Assembly (NCBI GenBank): GCA_020831895.1
Contig: JAFIFS010000007.1
Span: 62,001 to 126,000 of the forward strand
Length of the DNA stretch: 64,000 bases
Direction: 5' to 3'
Source of the DNA: Chromatiales bacterium
GTDB taxonomy: Bacteria > Pseudomonadota > Gammaproteobacteria > Steroidobacterales > GCA-2729495
Under the pieces are notes generated by a model. The model had not been told where the DNA came from. It made no database searches and saw only the letters and a list, made by a program, of their open reading frames with translations. Positions 49,154 through 58,813 of the stretch are shown here, piece by piece; the first letter of the stretch is position 1; every line of letters begins with the position of its first letter. The position numbers and the translations under genes are program-made.

Positions 49154-50692
49154 ATGATGCCTGGAATACTCAGCACCCTCATCTGGCTGCCCGTTCTTGG
49201 CGGGCTGCTCCTGATGCTGCTCGCCCGGGGCGGGATGGCTTCGCAGGGCGGTGCCGCACCGGCCCTTCCGCGGCTGTTCGCCCTGGCTGTCTCGCTCCTG
49301 GTCTTTGCGCTGAGCCTGCCGCTGTACTTCGGCTTCGAGCAGGGTACGTCCCAGATGCAGTTCGTCGAGCGTCTGCCGTGGATCGAGCGCTTCGGGGTGG
49401 AGTACTTCCTGGGTGTCGACGGTTTCTCGATGCCGCTGATCCTGCTGACAACCTTCCTGACTCCCGTCATCATCCTCGCTGGCTGGGACGTTATCCGCGA
49501 GCGGGCCGCCGGTTATTTCGCCGCCTTCCTGGTGCTGGAAGGCCTGATGATTGGCGTATTCTCGGCGCTCGATGCGGTGCTGTTCTATGTCTTCTGGGAG
49601 GCGATGCTGATACCGATGTTCATCATCATCGGTATCTGGGGAGGGCCGCGGCGCATCTATGCCACGCTGAAGTTCTTTCTCTACACGTTCTTCGGCTCGG
49701 TCTTCATGCTGATCGCGCTGGTATGGATGTACCTGCAGTCCGGTAGCTGGAGCATCCTGGACTTCCACGCCCTGCCCATCGGCCTCACCGAGCAGGTACT
49801 GATCTTCCTCGCCCTGCTGATCGCCTTCGCCGTCAAGGTTCCGATGTGGCCGGTCCACACCTGGCTGCCTGACGCCCACGTGGAGGCACCTACGGGCGGC
49901 TCGGTGGTCCTGGCTGCGATACTGCTGAAGATGGGTGGCTACGGGTTCGTCCGCTTCAGCCTGCCGATCACCCCTGATGCCAGCGCCTTGCTGGACACTT
50001 TCGTCATTGCGCTGTCCCTGATCGCCATTGTCTACATCGGGTTCGTCGCACTGGCCCAGAGCGACATGAAGAAGCTGATCGCCTATTCGTCGATTGCCCA
50101 TATGGGCTTCGTCACGCTCGGGTTCTTCATTCCGTGGGCCATCGTCGCCAACAGTGGCGGAACGGATGGGATCAGCCTGGGCATTGCCGGCGGCATGGTG
50201 CAGATGATCTCCCATGGCTTCGTATCGGGTGCGCTCTTCCTGTGCGTGGGTGTCATGTACGATCGTGTGCACAGCCGGGAGATAGGCGCCTACGGGGGCG
50301 TGATCAACACGATGCCCAGGTTCGCGGCCTTCATGGTGCTTTTCGCCCTGGCCAACGCGGGCCTGCCCGGCACTTCCGGCTTTGTCGGCGAGTTCTTCGT
50401 GATTCTGGCCAGCTTCAAGGCGGGCTTCTGGTACGCGTTCCTCGCCGCCACGACCCTGATCATCGGGGCTGCCTATACCCTGTGGCTGGTCAAGAGGGTT
50501 ATTTTCGGCGCGGTGGCCAACGAACAGGTTGCCGGGCTCACTGACCTCAGCGCGCGGGAGTTCCTGGTTCTGATGCTCGTGGCTGCCGGTGTCCTCTGGA
50601 TCGGGCTGTGGCCGCAGCCGCTGACCGAGGTGATGATGCCGACGATCGAGAACCTGGTGGACCATATCCTGCAGTCGAAGGTTCCTGAGTGA
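49154..50692 (+). CDS. nuoM: NADH-quinone oxidoreductase subunit M
   Basis: 512 aa, about 14 helices. Antiporter-like pump. FYVFWEAMLIPMFIIIGIWG carries the conserved Glu; VPMWPVHTWLPDAHVEAPT and GSVVLAAILLKMGGYGFVR are family hallmarks. It starts 6 bp after nuoL, and its stop overlaps the nuoN start. Confidence 0.99.
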   Translation: MMPGILSTLIWLPVLGGLLLMLLARGGMASQGGAAPALPRLFALAVSLLVFALSLPLYFGFEQGTSQMQFVERLPWIERFGVEYFLGVDGFSMPLILLTTFLTPVIILAGWDVIRERAAGYFAAFLVLEGLMIGVFSALDAVLFYVFWEAMLIPMFIIIGIWGGPRRIYATLKFFLYTFFGSVFMLIALVWMYLQSGSWSILDFHALPIGLTEQVLIFLALLIAFAVKVPMWPVHTWLPDAHVEAPTGGSVVLAAILLKMGGYGFVRFSLPITPDASALLDTFVIALSLIAIVYIGFVALAQSDMKKLIAYSSIAHMGFVTLGFFIPWAIVANSGGTDGISLGIAGGMVQMISHGFVSGALFLCVGVMYDRVHSREIGAYGGVINTMPRFAAFMVLFALANAGLPGTSGFVGEFFVILASFKAGFWYAFLAATTLIIGAAYTLWLVKRVIFGAVANEQVAGLTDLSAREFLVLMLVAAGVLWIGLWPQPLTEVMMPTIENLVDHILQSKVPE

Positions 50693-52131
50693 TGATGAAT
50701 GAACTGGTCAGCGACCTTTCTGCAGTGCGTGCGGAGGCATTCCTCGCCGCGGGGATCTGCGTCCTCCTGCTTTTCGATCTCTTCATCCGCGACCGTCACC
50801 GGGACCTGACCTATGCTCTGGCGATGCTGCTGCTGGCGGGCACAGGCTGGCTGGCAGCTACGGCGGGCGGCGATGGGCGGGTGCTCGCGTTTGGTGGCAG
50901 CGTCGTCGTAGACCCGCTGGCCCGGGTCCTGAAGGTTGCGGCCGCGCTGGCCATGGCGGTCGTCTTCCTGTACTCGCGCCCTTGGCTGCGCGAGCGGCAG
51001 CTGTTTCGTGGCGAGTACTACGTGCTCGGGCTCTTTGCGCTGCTCGGGATCCTCGTGATCATTTCGGGTCACAGCTTCCTCGTGATCTATCTCGGGCTGG
51101 AGATGCTTTCCTTGGCCCTGTATGCGCTGGTTGTCTATGACCGGGACTCGCCCATCGGTGCGGAGTCAGGCATGAAGTATTTCGTGCTGGGGGCAATAGC
51201 CTCGGGTACGCTGCTTTACGGCATGTCGATCGTTTACGGGTTCAGCGGAACGCTGAACCTCGGGGAGCTGCGCGAGTATGCGGCTGGCCTGGACGGCGTC
51301 CCGGTGTTTCTGCTCGTCGGTCTTGGCTTCATGCTCTCGGGCATCGCGTTCAAGTTCGGGGCCGTGCCGTTCCACATGTGGGTGCCGGATGTCTATCAGG
51401 GTGCGCCCACCAGCGTATCGCTCCTGATTGCAACTGCACCCAAGCTTGCCTCGATCGCTCTCGTCATCCGCCTGGTTGCCGAGGCGCTGCCCGAGCTTCT
51501 GGTGACCTGGCAGGTGATCCTGATGACCCTGGCTGTGCTGTCGCTACTGATCGGCAACATCGTGGCCATCGCCCAGACGAACATCAAGCGGATGCTGGCC
51601 TACTCGGCCATCGCGCATGTCGGCTTCATCCTGCTTGGTGTCGCTACCGGAACCACCGCCGGGGTTGAGGCGGCGGTGTTCTACTCAATTGTTTACGTCG
51701 TCGCAGCAGCAGGCGCTTTCGGCATCATCATGCTGCTCAGCAGCCGGGGCGCCGAAGCCGACCAGCTGGATGATTTCCGCGGCCTGAGCCAGCGCAGCCC
51801 GTGGTTCGCGCTGATGATGCTCCTGTTGATGGCGAGCATGATCGGGATACCCCCGCTGGCCGGCTTCTACGCAAAGTGGATCGTGCTGCTGGCGCTGGTG
51901 GAGGCAGGGGCAGTCTGGCTGGCCCTGTTCGCCGTGCTGATGTCGGTTGTGGGGGCGTTCTATTACCTGCGCGTGATCCGGCTGATGTATTTCGACGAGC
52001 TACCCGGGGGGGCGCCGGTGCAGGCTCCTGGCGACTTCAGGCTGGTGCTCAGCATCAACGCGCTGCTGGCGCTCGCCCTCGGCCTCTTTCCCGGACCCCT
52101 TATGGACCTCTGCACCGGCCTGCTGGGCTGA
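50692..52131 (+). CDS. nuoN: NADH-quinone oxidoreductase subunit N
   Basis: 479 aa from ATG 50692, which overlaps the nuoM stop (TGATG); ATG 50695 is the next codon. Third antiporter-like pump, with LGLEMLSLALYALVVYDRDS, FKFGAVPFHMWVPDVYQGAP and NIKRMLAYSAIAHVGFILLG. It is the last gene of the nuo operon. No clear terminator follows before the metY promoter; CTCGC-TGCTT-GCGAG just after the stop is only a short stem. Confidence 0.98.
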   Translation: MMNELVSDLSAVRAEAFLAAGICVLLLFDLFIRDRHRDLTYALAMLLLAGTGWLAATAGGDGRVLAFGGSVVVDPLARVLKVAAALAMAVVFLYSRPWLRERQLFRGEYYVLGLFALLGILVIISGHSFLVIYLGLEMLSLALYALVVYDRDSPIGAESGMKYFVLGAIASGTLLYGMSIVYGFSGTLNLGELREYAAGLDGVPVFLLVGLGFMLSGIAFKFGAVPFHMWVPDVYQGAPTSVSLLIATAPKLASIALVIRLVAEALPELLVTWQVILMTLAVLSLLIGNIVAIAQTNIKRMLAYSAIAHVGFILLGVATGTTAGVEAAVFYSIVYVVAAAGAFGIIMLLSSRGAEADQLDDFRGLSQRSPWFALMMLLLMASMIGIPPLAGFYAKWIVLLALVEAGAVWLALFAVLMSVVGAFYYLRVIRLMYFDELPGGAPVQAPGDFRLVLSINALLALALGLFPGPLMDLCTGLLG

Positions 52132-52145
52132 TCCCGGCTCGCTGC

Positions 52146-52174
52146 TTGCGAGGGTGGCCGGAAGTCGCTAATAT
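52146..52174 (+). promoter_or_regulatory. Promoter of tRNA-fMet / rimP-nusA-infB operon
   Basis: TTGCGA (52146-52151), a 17-bp spacer and TAATAT (52169-52174) lie about 15 bp before the tRNA. The expected start near 52181 gives a short 5' leader. This matches the metY promoter position in E. coli. Confidence 0.6.
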
Positions 52175-52188
52175 TCACGGGCTGCAGG

Positions 52189-52265
52189 TGCGGGGTGGAG
52201 CAGTCTGGCAGCTCGTCGGGCTCATAACCCGAAGGTCGCAGGTTCGAATCCTGCCCCCGCTACCA
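52189..52265 (+). tRNA. Initiator tRNA-fMet (anticodon CAT)
   Basis: 77 nt with encoded CCA. Three consecutive G-C pairs in the anticodon stem (GGG-CTCATAA-CCC) identify an initiator. The first base pair is mismatched, as required for formylation, but as T1-T72 (TGCGGGG...CCCCGCT-ACCA) rather than the C1-A72 of E. coli. It sits upstream of rimP-nusA-infB, as metY does in E. coli. Confidence 0.96.
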
Positions 52266-52352
52266 GATTCAAGGCTGGCAGCCGGTACTGGTTACCGGCT
52301 GCCACGCTGGGCTGGACAGCCGGTCCAGCGTACACGGATGAAGAACCGACGG

Positions 52353-52373
52353 TGGGCCTCTGGCCCATTTTTT
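52353..52373 (+). terminator. Intrinsic terminator/attenuator between tRNA-fMet and rimP
   Basis: TGGGCC-TCT-GGCCCA (52353-52367) followed by six T's (52368-52373). It can end most transcripts after the tRNA and let a fraction proceed into rimP-nusA-infB. NusA made from this operon could modulate it. A similar GGGCC/GGCCC hairpin with TTTTTTGTTTC lies in the E. coli metY-rimP leader. Confidence 0.8.
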
Positions 52374-52417
52374 GTTTCCGGTGCCGGGAAACCGGGCCGG
52401 ACGAGGAGGTCGAGGTC

Positions 52418-52864
52418 ATACGCGAAAAGCTGGTGGAGCTGCTGGAGCCAGTGGTGGAGCGCCTGGGCTACGAACTGTCCGACCTCGAGTTCGTCAAGGC
52501 GCGCCATGGCCGGCTGCGGATCTTCATCGACCACCCGGAAGGTGTTGACCTGGATGCCTGCGAGGCCGTGAGCCACGCCGTCAGCGCGGTACTCGATGTC
52601 GAGGACCCGCTGCCCGGGGAGTACGTGCTCGAGGTTTCGTCGCCAGGCATGGATCGGCGGCTGGTCAAGCCTGGTCACTTTGACCGCTTCGCGGGCGAGC
52701 GCATCAGGCTGCGGTTCCGGCGCCTGCTGGACGGCAGGCGCAAGATCGAGGGAGTCCTGGCGGCACGCGAGGGCAACCTGATCCGGGTGAGGCTGGACGA
52801 AGGCGAAGACGCCGTCGTGCCCCTCGAAGAGATAGAAGTCGCGCGGCTGGTGCCGCAGTGGTAA
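52418..52864 (+). CDS. rimP: Ribosome maturation factor RimP
   Basis: The protein is recognised by [40 protein letters not shown] and [14 protein letters not shown]. It assists 30S subunit assembly. The start is unusual: the only upstream in-frame start codon, GTG 52352, lies inside the terminator. GAGGAGG (52403-52409) is ideally placed 8 bp before ATA 52418, which would give 148 aa, close to the 150 of E. coli. The next ordinary start, GTG 52433, would give 143 aa with poor spacing. I place the start at ATA tentatively. Confidence 0.9.
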   Translation: MREKLVELLEPVVERLGYELSDLEFVKARHGRLRIFIDHPEGVDLDACEAVSHAVSAVLDVEDPLPGEYVLEVSSPGMDRRLVKPGHFDRFAGERIRLRFRRLLDGRRKIEGVLAAREGNLIRVRLDEGEDAVVPLEEIEVARLVPQW

Positions 52865-52916
52865 ACAGGCGGCTGGCCAAAGGCCGGTGGCGATTGCCGA
52901 ATGGCGGATGCAGGCT

Positions 52917-54437
52917 ATGAATAGTAAAGAGATCCTGTTGGTTGTTGATGCGGTCTCGAACGAGAAGGGTGTCGAGAAGGAGATCATCTTCGAGGCACTG
53001 GAGGCTGCTTTGGCCTCTGCGACTCGCCGCCGCTACCCCGAGGAGGAGGTCGATGTCCGGGTGAGCATCGACCGCGACACCGGTGAGTACGACACTTTCA
53101 GGCGCTGGAAAGTCTTCGCGGACGACTCGACAGAACTGGAAAATCCCGATGCCGAACTCCGGCTGATCGATGCAGTGGATATCGATGCCGCCGCGGAGCC
53201 GGGCGCTTTCGTCGAGCAGCCTATAGAGTCGGTGGAGTTCGGCCGGATCGCCGCGCAGACCGCCAAGCAGGTGATCGTGCAGAAGGTGCGCGAGGCCGAG
53301 CGCCGCAAGGTTGTCGAGGAATTCGAGGGCCGCGTTGGCGAGATGCTGGGTGGCGTGGTCAAGCGTGTCGATCGCAACGGCATCTATGTGGACCTGGGCA
53401 GCAATGCGGAGGGTTTCATTCCGCGTGAGCACTCGATACCGCGCGAACCTGCCCGCCAGCAGGACCGGATCAAGGCCCTGCTGCGCGAGGTCCGCTCGGA
53501 GCCGCGCGGCCCGCAGCTGTTCCTGACCCGCACGTCGCCAGAGTTTCTGATAGAGCTGTTCAAGCTGGAGGTCCCGGAGGTCGGGCAGGGACTTATAGAG
53601 ATCGTGGCCGCAGCGCGCGATCCGGGTCTGCGGGCCAAGATCGCCGTCAAGAGCCACGACCCTCGCATCGACCCGGTCGGCGCCTGCGTCGGCATGCGCG
53701 GCTCCCGGGTGCAGGCCGTCTCCAACGAGCTTGCCGGTGAGCGTGTGGACATCATTCTCTGGGACGACAACCCGGCACAGTTCGTGGTCAATGCGATGTC
53801 CCCGGCTGACGTGACCTCGATCGTCGTTGACGAGGAGTCACACAGCATGGATATCGCCGTCGAGGAGGAGAGGCTCTCACAGGCGATCGGGCGTGGTGGC
53901 CAGAATATCCGGCTGGCCAGCGAGCTGACGGGCTGGGAGCTCAATGTCATGACCGAGGCTGCTGCCGAGGAAAAGACCGAGAGCGAGTCGCGCCAGCTCC
54001 TCGAGCTGTTCATGCAGCAGCTGGATGTTGACGAGGAAGTGGCGACGATCCTGCTACAGGAAGGCTTCTCCAGCATCGAGGAGGTGGCCTATGTACCAGT
54101 GGCTGAGCTTCTGGCTATCGCCGAGTTTGACGAGAAGATCGTCGAGGAGCTGCGCAGCCGCGCACGTGATGTCCTGCTGACGCAGGCGATCGCGACCGAG
54201 GAAAAGATAGACGGCGCGCAGCCGGCGGAAGACCTGCTGGAGGTAGAGGGCGTTGATCAGGAGCTCGCGCTGATTCTCGCGGCGAACGGGATCAGCACCC
54301 GAGACGATCTTGCCGAGAAGGCAGTCGACGAGCTTATGGAGATCCCGGAGATCGATGATGAGAAGCGGGCCGCGGAGCTTATCATGGCCGCCCGGGCCCA
54401 CTGGTTTGAGGACCAGGACGAGGAAGCCGCCGGCTGA
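52917..54437 (+). CDS. nusA: Transcription termination/antitermination protein NusA
   Basis: 506 aa from ATG 52917 ([19 protein letters not shown]); the frame extends to 52887 without homology. The order is an N-terminal polymerase-binding domain, S1 domain ([19 protein letters not shown]), and KH1/KH2 ([38 protein letters not shown]). Two C-terminal acidic repeats (about 375-430 and 445-500) are typical of Gammaproteobacteria. It modulates pausing, termination and antitermination. Confidence 0.98.
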   Translation: MNSKEILLVVDAVSNEKGVEKEIIFEALEAALASATRRRYPEEEVDVRVSIDRDTGEYDTFRRWKVFADDSTELENPDAELRLIDAVDIDAAAEPGAFVEQPIESVEFGRIAAQTAKQVIVQKVREAERRKVVEEFEGRVGEMLGGVVKRVDRNGIYVDLGSNAEGFIPREHSIPREPARQQDRIKALLREVRSEPRGPQLFLTRTSPEFLIELFKLEVPEVGQGLIEIVAAARDPGLRAKIAVKSHDPRIDPVGACVGMRGSRVQAVSNELAGERVDIILWDDNPAQFVVNAMSPADVTSIVVDEESHSMDIAVEEERLSQAIGRGGQNIRLASELTGWELNVMTEAAAEEKTESESRQLLELFMQQLDVDEEVATILLQEGFSSIEEVAYVPVAELLAIAEFDEKIVEELRSRARDVLLTQAIATEEKIDGAQPAEDLLEVEGVDQELALILAANGISTRDDLAEKAVDELMEIPEIDDEKRAAELIMAARAHWFEDQDEEAAG

Positions 54438-54467
54438 GGCTGGCCTGCAGTAAAACGGGGTAGATAT

Positions 54468-56990
54468 ATGTCGAACGTGACGGTTGCGCAGTTTGCCGAG
54501 GTACTGAAAGTACCCGTCGAGCGTCTGATTACTCAGCTCGATGAGGCGGGCATTTCCGTCAAGGGCGCCGATGACCTCATCAGCGAGGACGCCAAGATGG
54601 AGCTGCTGACGCACCTGCGCCGCAGTCATGGGCGTGACGCAGAGTCCACCTCGGCAGCACCACGCAAGATCACGCTCAAGCGCCGTTCACAGACAGAGCT
54701 CAAGCTCTCCGGCAACCAGGGCAGGGCTCGCACCGTAAGCGTCGAGGTCCGCCGCAAGCGCACTTACATCAAGCGCGACGTGCTCGAGCGGGCTGCCCGT
54801 GAACAGCAGGAAGAGCTCGATCGCCAGCGCGAGGCGCAGGAGCAGGCAAAGCTGCAGGCAGAGCGCCAGGAGCAGGAGCGCGCCGCGGCTGAACAGGCCG
54901 AGCGCCAGCGCCTGGAGGCAGAGGAGACACGCCGCCAGGCCGAGGAGGAGGCTCGCCGCCACGCGGAGGCCGAAAAGGTCGAACAGGAGCGACTCGCAGA
55001 GCTGCGCCGGATTGCAGAGGAGGCCCGTCAGCAGGATGCGCCCCCGGCTCCGGCGGCGCCGCCGCGCCGGGCGCCCGAGCAGCCGGCTCGCGGGCCGGCT
55101 ACCCGTTACGGGCGCAAGGAGCTCCATGTCTCCGGTGACGCCAGCGGGCGGCGCAGGAAGAAGACTGCCCGCCGGCGCGCAGCGGTCGCCGTCGATACCC
55201 GCCACGGTTTCGAGAAGCCCACGGCGCCCGTGGTGCGCGAGGTTGCGATTCCGGAGACGATCAAGCTGGGTGATCTGGCCAATCGCATGGCGGTCAAGGC
55301 GCCGGACCTGATCAAGTCGCTAATGAAGATGGGCGTGATGGCGACCATCAACCAGGTGCTGGAGCAGGATACCGCCATCCTCGTCGTCGAGGAGATGGGT
55401 CATGTCGCCAAGCCGGTGAAGGAGGACCTCGCCGAGGTCTCGATCCTGGAGGAGGTGATAGGCAAGGCACAGGGCGAGGATAGGCCGCGCCCGCCGGTCG
55501 TGACCATCATGGGCCACGTCGACCACGGCAAGACCTCGCTGCTGGATCACATCCGGCGCACTCGCGTGGCTGCGGGCGAAGCCGGAGGCATCACCCAGCA
55601 TATCGGCGCCTACCATGTGAAAACGCCCAAGGGCAGGATCACGTTCCTCGATACACCTGGCCATGCGGCCTTCACGGCGATGCGCGCGCGTGGCGCCCGG
55701 GTCACCGATGTCGTCATCCTTGTCGTTGCGGCGGATGACGGTGTCAAGCCACAGACCGAGGAGGCCATCCAGCATGCGCGTGCGGCGGGGGTCCCGATCG
55801 TCGTGGCGGTGAACAAGATCGACAAGGCCGATGCGGATCCGGAGCGGGTGCGCACGGAGCTCGCGGGCCGCGAGCTTGTACCCGAGGAATGGGGCGGAGA
55901 GACGCTGTTTGTCAACGTATCGGCCCATTCCGGTGAGGGCATCGATCGGCTGCTCGAGTCCGTGCTGCTGCAGGCCGAGCTTCTCGACCTCAAGGCGGTT
56001 GACCAGGGCCCGGCTACCGGCGTCGTCCTGGAAGCCAGCCTGGAAAAAGGCCGTGGTGCTGTCGCCACGATCCTGGTGACCCGTGGCGAGCTCAATGTGG
56101 GCGACGCCGTGCTGGCGGGCCAGGAGTCCGGGCGTATCCGCGCCATGATGGATGAAACCGGAAACAAGGTGAAAAGCGCCGGGCCGTCAATGCCCGTCTC
56201 GGTGCTGGGCCTTTCCGGGACCCCGAATTCCGGTGATGAAGTCGTTGTTCTCGACGACGAGAAGAAGGCCCGTGAGCTTGCCGGCCGCCGTGAGAGCCGC
56301 ACCCGGGAGCAGAAGCTGGCCCTGCAGCAGGCGGCGAAGCTCGAGGACGTGTTCAGCCAGATGGAGTCTGCGGCTGCGCAGGGCATTCAGCTGGTGATCA
56401 AGGCCGACGTCCACGGCAGTTCCGAAGCGCTGCGCGAGGCGCTGACCAAGCTTTCGAACGAGGAAGTGCAGATCAAGGTTGTCGGGTCTGGCGTTGGCGC
56501 CATCACCGAGTCGGACGTCAACCTCGCCGCCGCCTCGCAGGCGATCATCATCGGGTTCAATGTCCGTGCAGATGCCGCCGCACGCGCGTTGCTGAAGGAC
56601 ACCGGTGTGGACGTACGCTACTACAGCGTCATTTACCAGGCTATCGACGATATCCGCGCCGCGATCAGCGGCATGCTGGCTCCCGAGATCCGCGAGCAGA
56701 TCGTCGGTCTCGCCCAGGTGCGCGAGGTATTCAGCTCGCCCAAGTTCGGCCAGGTGGCCGGATGCCTCGTCACCGAGGGCTACGTCCGCCGGAGCAATCC
56801 TATCCGCGTCCTGCGCAGCAGCGTGGTCATCTACGAGGGGGAACTCGAGTCACTGCGCCGCTTCAAGGATGACGTCAACGAGGTCCGGGCCGGGACGGAG
56901 TGCGGTATTGGCGTGCGCAACTACAATGATGTCCGCGTAGGCGACCAGATCGAGTGCTACGAGCGGATCGAGGTGCAGCGCACGGTCTGA
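54468..56990 (+). CDS. infB: Translation initiation factor IF-2
   Basis: 840 aa. An N-terminal IF2-N domain ([20 protein letters not shown]) is followed by a highly charged, Gln/Glu/Arg-rich coiled coil (about 105-200) and a basic stretch. The GTPase has [17 protein letters not shown] (G1, near 348), DTPGHAAF (G3) and [10 protein letters not shown] (G4). C-terminal domains bind fMet-tRNA ([20 protein letters not shown]). It brings initiator tRNA, encoded upstream in this operon, to the 30S subunit. Confidence 0.99.
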   Translation: MSNVTVAQFAEVLKVPVERLITQLDEAGISVKGADDLISEDAKMELLTHLRRSHGRDAESTSAAPRKITLKRRSQTELKLSGNQGRARTVSVEVRRKRTYIKRDVLERAAREQQEELDRQREAQEQAKLQAERQEQERAAAEQAERQRLEAEETRRQAEEEARRHAEAEKVEQERLAELRRIAEEARQQDAPPAPAAPPRRAPEQPARGPATRYGRKELHVSGDASGRRRKKTARRRAAVAVDTRHGFEKPTAPVVREVAIPETIKLGDLANRMAVKAPDLIKSLMKMGVMATINQVLEQDTAILVVEEMGHVAKPVKEDLAEVSILEEVIGKAQGEDRPRPPVVTIMGHVDHGKTSLLDHIRRTRVAAGEAGGITQHIGAYHVKTPKGRITFLDTPGHAAFTAMRARGARVTDVVILVVAADDGVKPQTEEAIQHARAAGVPIVVAVNKIDKADADPERVRTELAGRELVPEEWGGETLFVNVSAHSGEGIDRLLESVLLQAELLDLKAVDQGPATGVVLEASLEKGRGAVATILVTRGELNVGDAVLAGQESGRIRAMMDETGNKVKSAGPSMPVSVLGLSGTPNSGDEVVVLDDEKKARELAGRRESRTREQKLALQQAAKLEDVFSQMESAAAQGIQLVIKADVHGSSEALREALTKLSNEEVQIKVVGSGVGAITESDVNLAAASQAIIIGFNVRADAAARALLKDTGVDVRYYSVIYQAIDDIRAAISGMLAPEIREQIVGLAQVREVFSSPKFGQVAGCLVTEGYVRRSNPIRVLRSSVVIYEGELESLRRFKDDVNEVRAGTECGIGVRNYNDVRVGDQIECYERIEVQRTV

Positions 56991-57020
56991 CGCCGTGCTC
57001 CCGCGCCTGAGCGACAGTCG

Positions 57021-57419
57021 ATGCCCCGTGAATTCAGCCGCAGCCGCCGGGTCGAGGAAGAGATCCAGCGCATCGTAGCCGAGATTCTGCGGCAGCGCGT
57101 CCGTGACCCGAGGCTGCAGAGGGTTATCATCACCGACGTGCGTGTATCCCGCGACCTGAGCGTGGCCAGGCTGTACTTCAGCGTGATGCCCGTGCCGGGT
57201 GACGCCCTGGATCCCGCCATGCTGGCCACCTCGCTGGAGAAGGCCAGCGGATTCATACGTCGGGAGCTGGCGCAGGCGCTCAAGGTCAGGGCAGTGCCCG
57301 AGCTGCGCTTCAGCGTGGACGATGGCCTCGACCAGGCGCGCCGGCTCGACCAGCTGATTGACGAGGCAGTCGGCAGGCCATCCGCTGACGCTTCAGACGA
57401 TACCCCTCCGGAACGCTGA
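57021..57419 (+). CDS. rbfA: Ribosome-binding factor A
   Basis: 132 aa. A single KH-like domain: MPREFSRSRRVEEEIQRIVA, VRDPRLQRVIITDVRVSRDL and LRFSVDDGLDQARRLDQLI. It assists late 16S rRNA maturation and cold adaptation. It lies between infB and truB; its stop is 1 bp before truB. Confidence 0.98.
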   Translation: MPREFSRSRRVEEEIQRIVAEILRQRVRDPRLQRVIITDVRVSRDLSVARLYFSVMPVPGDALDPAMLATSLEKASGFIRRELAQALKVRAVPELRFSVDDGLDQARRLDQLIDEAVGRPSADASDDTPPER

Positions 57420-57420
57420 G

Positions 57421-58392
57421 ATGCGCACCAGAGCCCCACGGCGAGCGGTCGATGGCATCCTGCTGCTCGACAAACCGCCAGGCTGCACCTCGAACATTGC
57501 CCTGCAGCGAGTGAAGCGCCTGTTCCAGGCGGCGAAAGCGGGACACACGGGCAGCCTGGACCCGCTGGCTACCGGGATGCTGCCGATTTGCCTGGGTCAG
57601 GCCACCAAGCTTTCGACCTGGCTGCTCAGCGCCGACAAGACCTACAGGGTTGCCCTGGCTATCGGGGCGCGAACCGATACCGGTGATGCGGATGGTACGG
57701 TCGTCGAGTCCTCGGAGCTGGTCACGTTGCCCTTGGACCTGCTCCGGCAGGTGCTGCCACGTTTCCTCGGCGAGCAGCAGCAGCTGCCCCCGATGTATTC
57801 GGCACTCAAGCAGGGCGGACGTCGCCTTTACGAGCTGGCCAGGGCCGGCGTCGAAGTTGAGCGTGCGCCACGCAGCGTGACGATTCATGAGATCGCGATC
57901 GAGGACCCTGATCCGGCGCGCCCTGTTCTCAGGATCCGCTGCAGCAAGGGTACCTATATCCGGACGCTGGTTGAGGATGTCGCCAGAGCAGCAGGCCGTC
58001 TGGCGCATGTCAGCGCGCTGCGTCGCCTTGCTGTCGAGCCGTTCGGGGAGTCCCCCATGTTCACGCTGGAGGCTCTGGAGGCGCTTGCTGCCGCACGGGG
58101 GTTGTCCGGCCTGGATGGTCTCCTGCTCGGCCCTGCGCAGGCACTGGCGGGATGGACCGAGATCAGGCTGGGTCCTGCGGACGCGTTCTACCTGCGCCAG
58201 GGGAGCGAGGTCAATTCGCCGCGGCGCGACATACCGCCTGGCCTCGTGCGGCTGTCCGACGTCAGCGGCAATTTCCTGGGCATAGGGGAGCTACTGCCGG
58301 AAGGCCGTATACAGCCCCGGAGGCTCTTCAACTGGTCCGCTGCAGGTCATGCAGGGCGCTCTGTCACAGTTGCGGATAGCAGGGTACAATAG
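57421..58392 (+). CDS. truB: tRNA pseudouridine-55 synthase
   Basis: 323 aa from ATG 57421 (an in-frame ATG at 57358 lies within rbfA). [15 protein letters not shown] opens the catalytic domain. [20 protein letters not shown] contains the catalytic Asp. [20 protein letters not shown] is another hallmark, and a C-terminal PUA-like domain follows. It makes pseudouridine 55 in the T-loop of tRNAs. Confidence 0.98.
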   Translation: MRTRAPRRAVDGILLLDKPPGCTSNIALQRVKRLFQAAKAGHTGSLDPLATGMLPICLGQATKLSTWLLSADKTYRVALAIGARTDTGDADGTVVESSELVTLPLDLLRQVLPRFLGEQQQLPPMYSALKQGGRRLYELARAGVEVERAPRSVTIHEIAIEDPDPARPVLRIRCSKGTYIRTLVEDVARAAGRLAHVSALRRLAVEPFGESPMFTLEALEALAAARGLSGLDGLLLGPAQALAGWTEIRLGPADAFYLRQGSEVNSPRRDIPPGLVRLSDVSGNFLGIGELLPEGRIQPRRLFNWSAAGHAGRSVTVADSRVQ

Positions 58393-58448
58393 GCGGCTTT
58401 CATATCATGGCTGTAGTTGATCACGGCCGGACCCAGGAGACTGACCGA

Positions 58449-58718
58449 ATGCCACTGAATGCAGAGGCCAAGAGCAAGATTCTCGCCGAGTATGGACGGG
58501 GCGGGGCCGATACCGGTTCCCCTGAGGTGCAGGTTGCACTGCTCTCGGCCCGCATCTCGGAGCTGACCGTGCATTTCTCGAGCCACAAGAAGGACCACCA
58601 CTCGCGGCAGGGCCTGCTGCGGATGGTAAACCAGCGCCGCAAGCTGCTGGATTACCTGAAGCGCAAGGATGCCGAGCGTTACCGCGAGCTGATCACCCGC
58701 CTCGGCCTGCGTCGCTGA
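58449..58718 (+). CDS. rpsO: 30S ribosomal protein S15
   Basis: 89 aa, exactly the usual length. ATG 58449 follows [26 protein letters not shown], then [20 protein letters not shown] and [12 protein letters not shown] are invariant S15 segments. It binds 16S rRNA early in 30S assembly. A terminator follows at once. The pnp gene that commonly comes next is not here. Confidence 0.99.
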   Translation: MPLNAEAKSKILAEYGRGGADTGSPEVQVALLSARISELTVHFSSHKKDHHSRQGLLRMVNQRRKLLDYLKRKDAERYRELITRLGLRR

Positions 58719-58767
58719 TCCGGCTGGGTCGGCGACCGGCGGCCCGGTTTCGGGGCCCTGGAAAAAC

Positions 58768-58798
58768 GAACCCCGGCCCGTCAGGCGGGCCGGGGTTC
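58768..58798. terminator. Bidirectional terminator between rpsO and phaR
   Basis: GAACCCCGGCCCG (58768-58780) and CGGGCCGGGGTTC (58786-58798) form a perfect 13-bp stem with a 5-nt loop. TTCTTCTATT follows on the plus strand; on the minus strand the stem is followed by GTTTTTCC. It lies between the converging rpsO and phaR-like genes. Confidence 0.88.
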
Positions 58799-58813
58799 TT
58801 CTATTGTGCAGAC

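Noticed and set aside
48752-50665. 637-codon open frame antisense to nuoL and nuoM
   Set aside because: The antisense product is extremely rich in Gln, Glu, Arg and His, with no hydrophobic core. nuoL and nuoM are clear on the other strand.
52352-52417. GTG start of rimP at 52352
   Set aside because: The codon lies at the base of a terminator hairpin with a run of six T's. The added 22 residues are not family-like.
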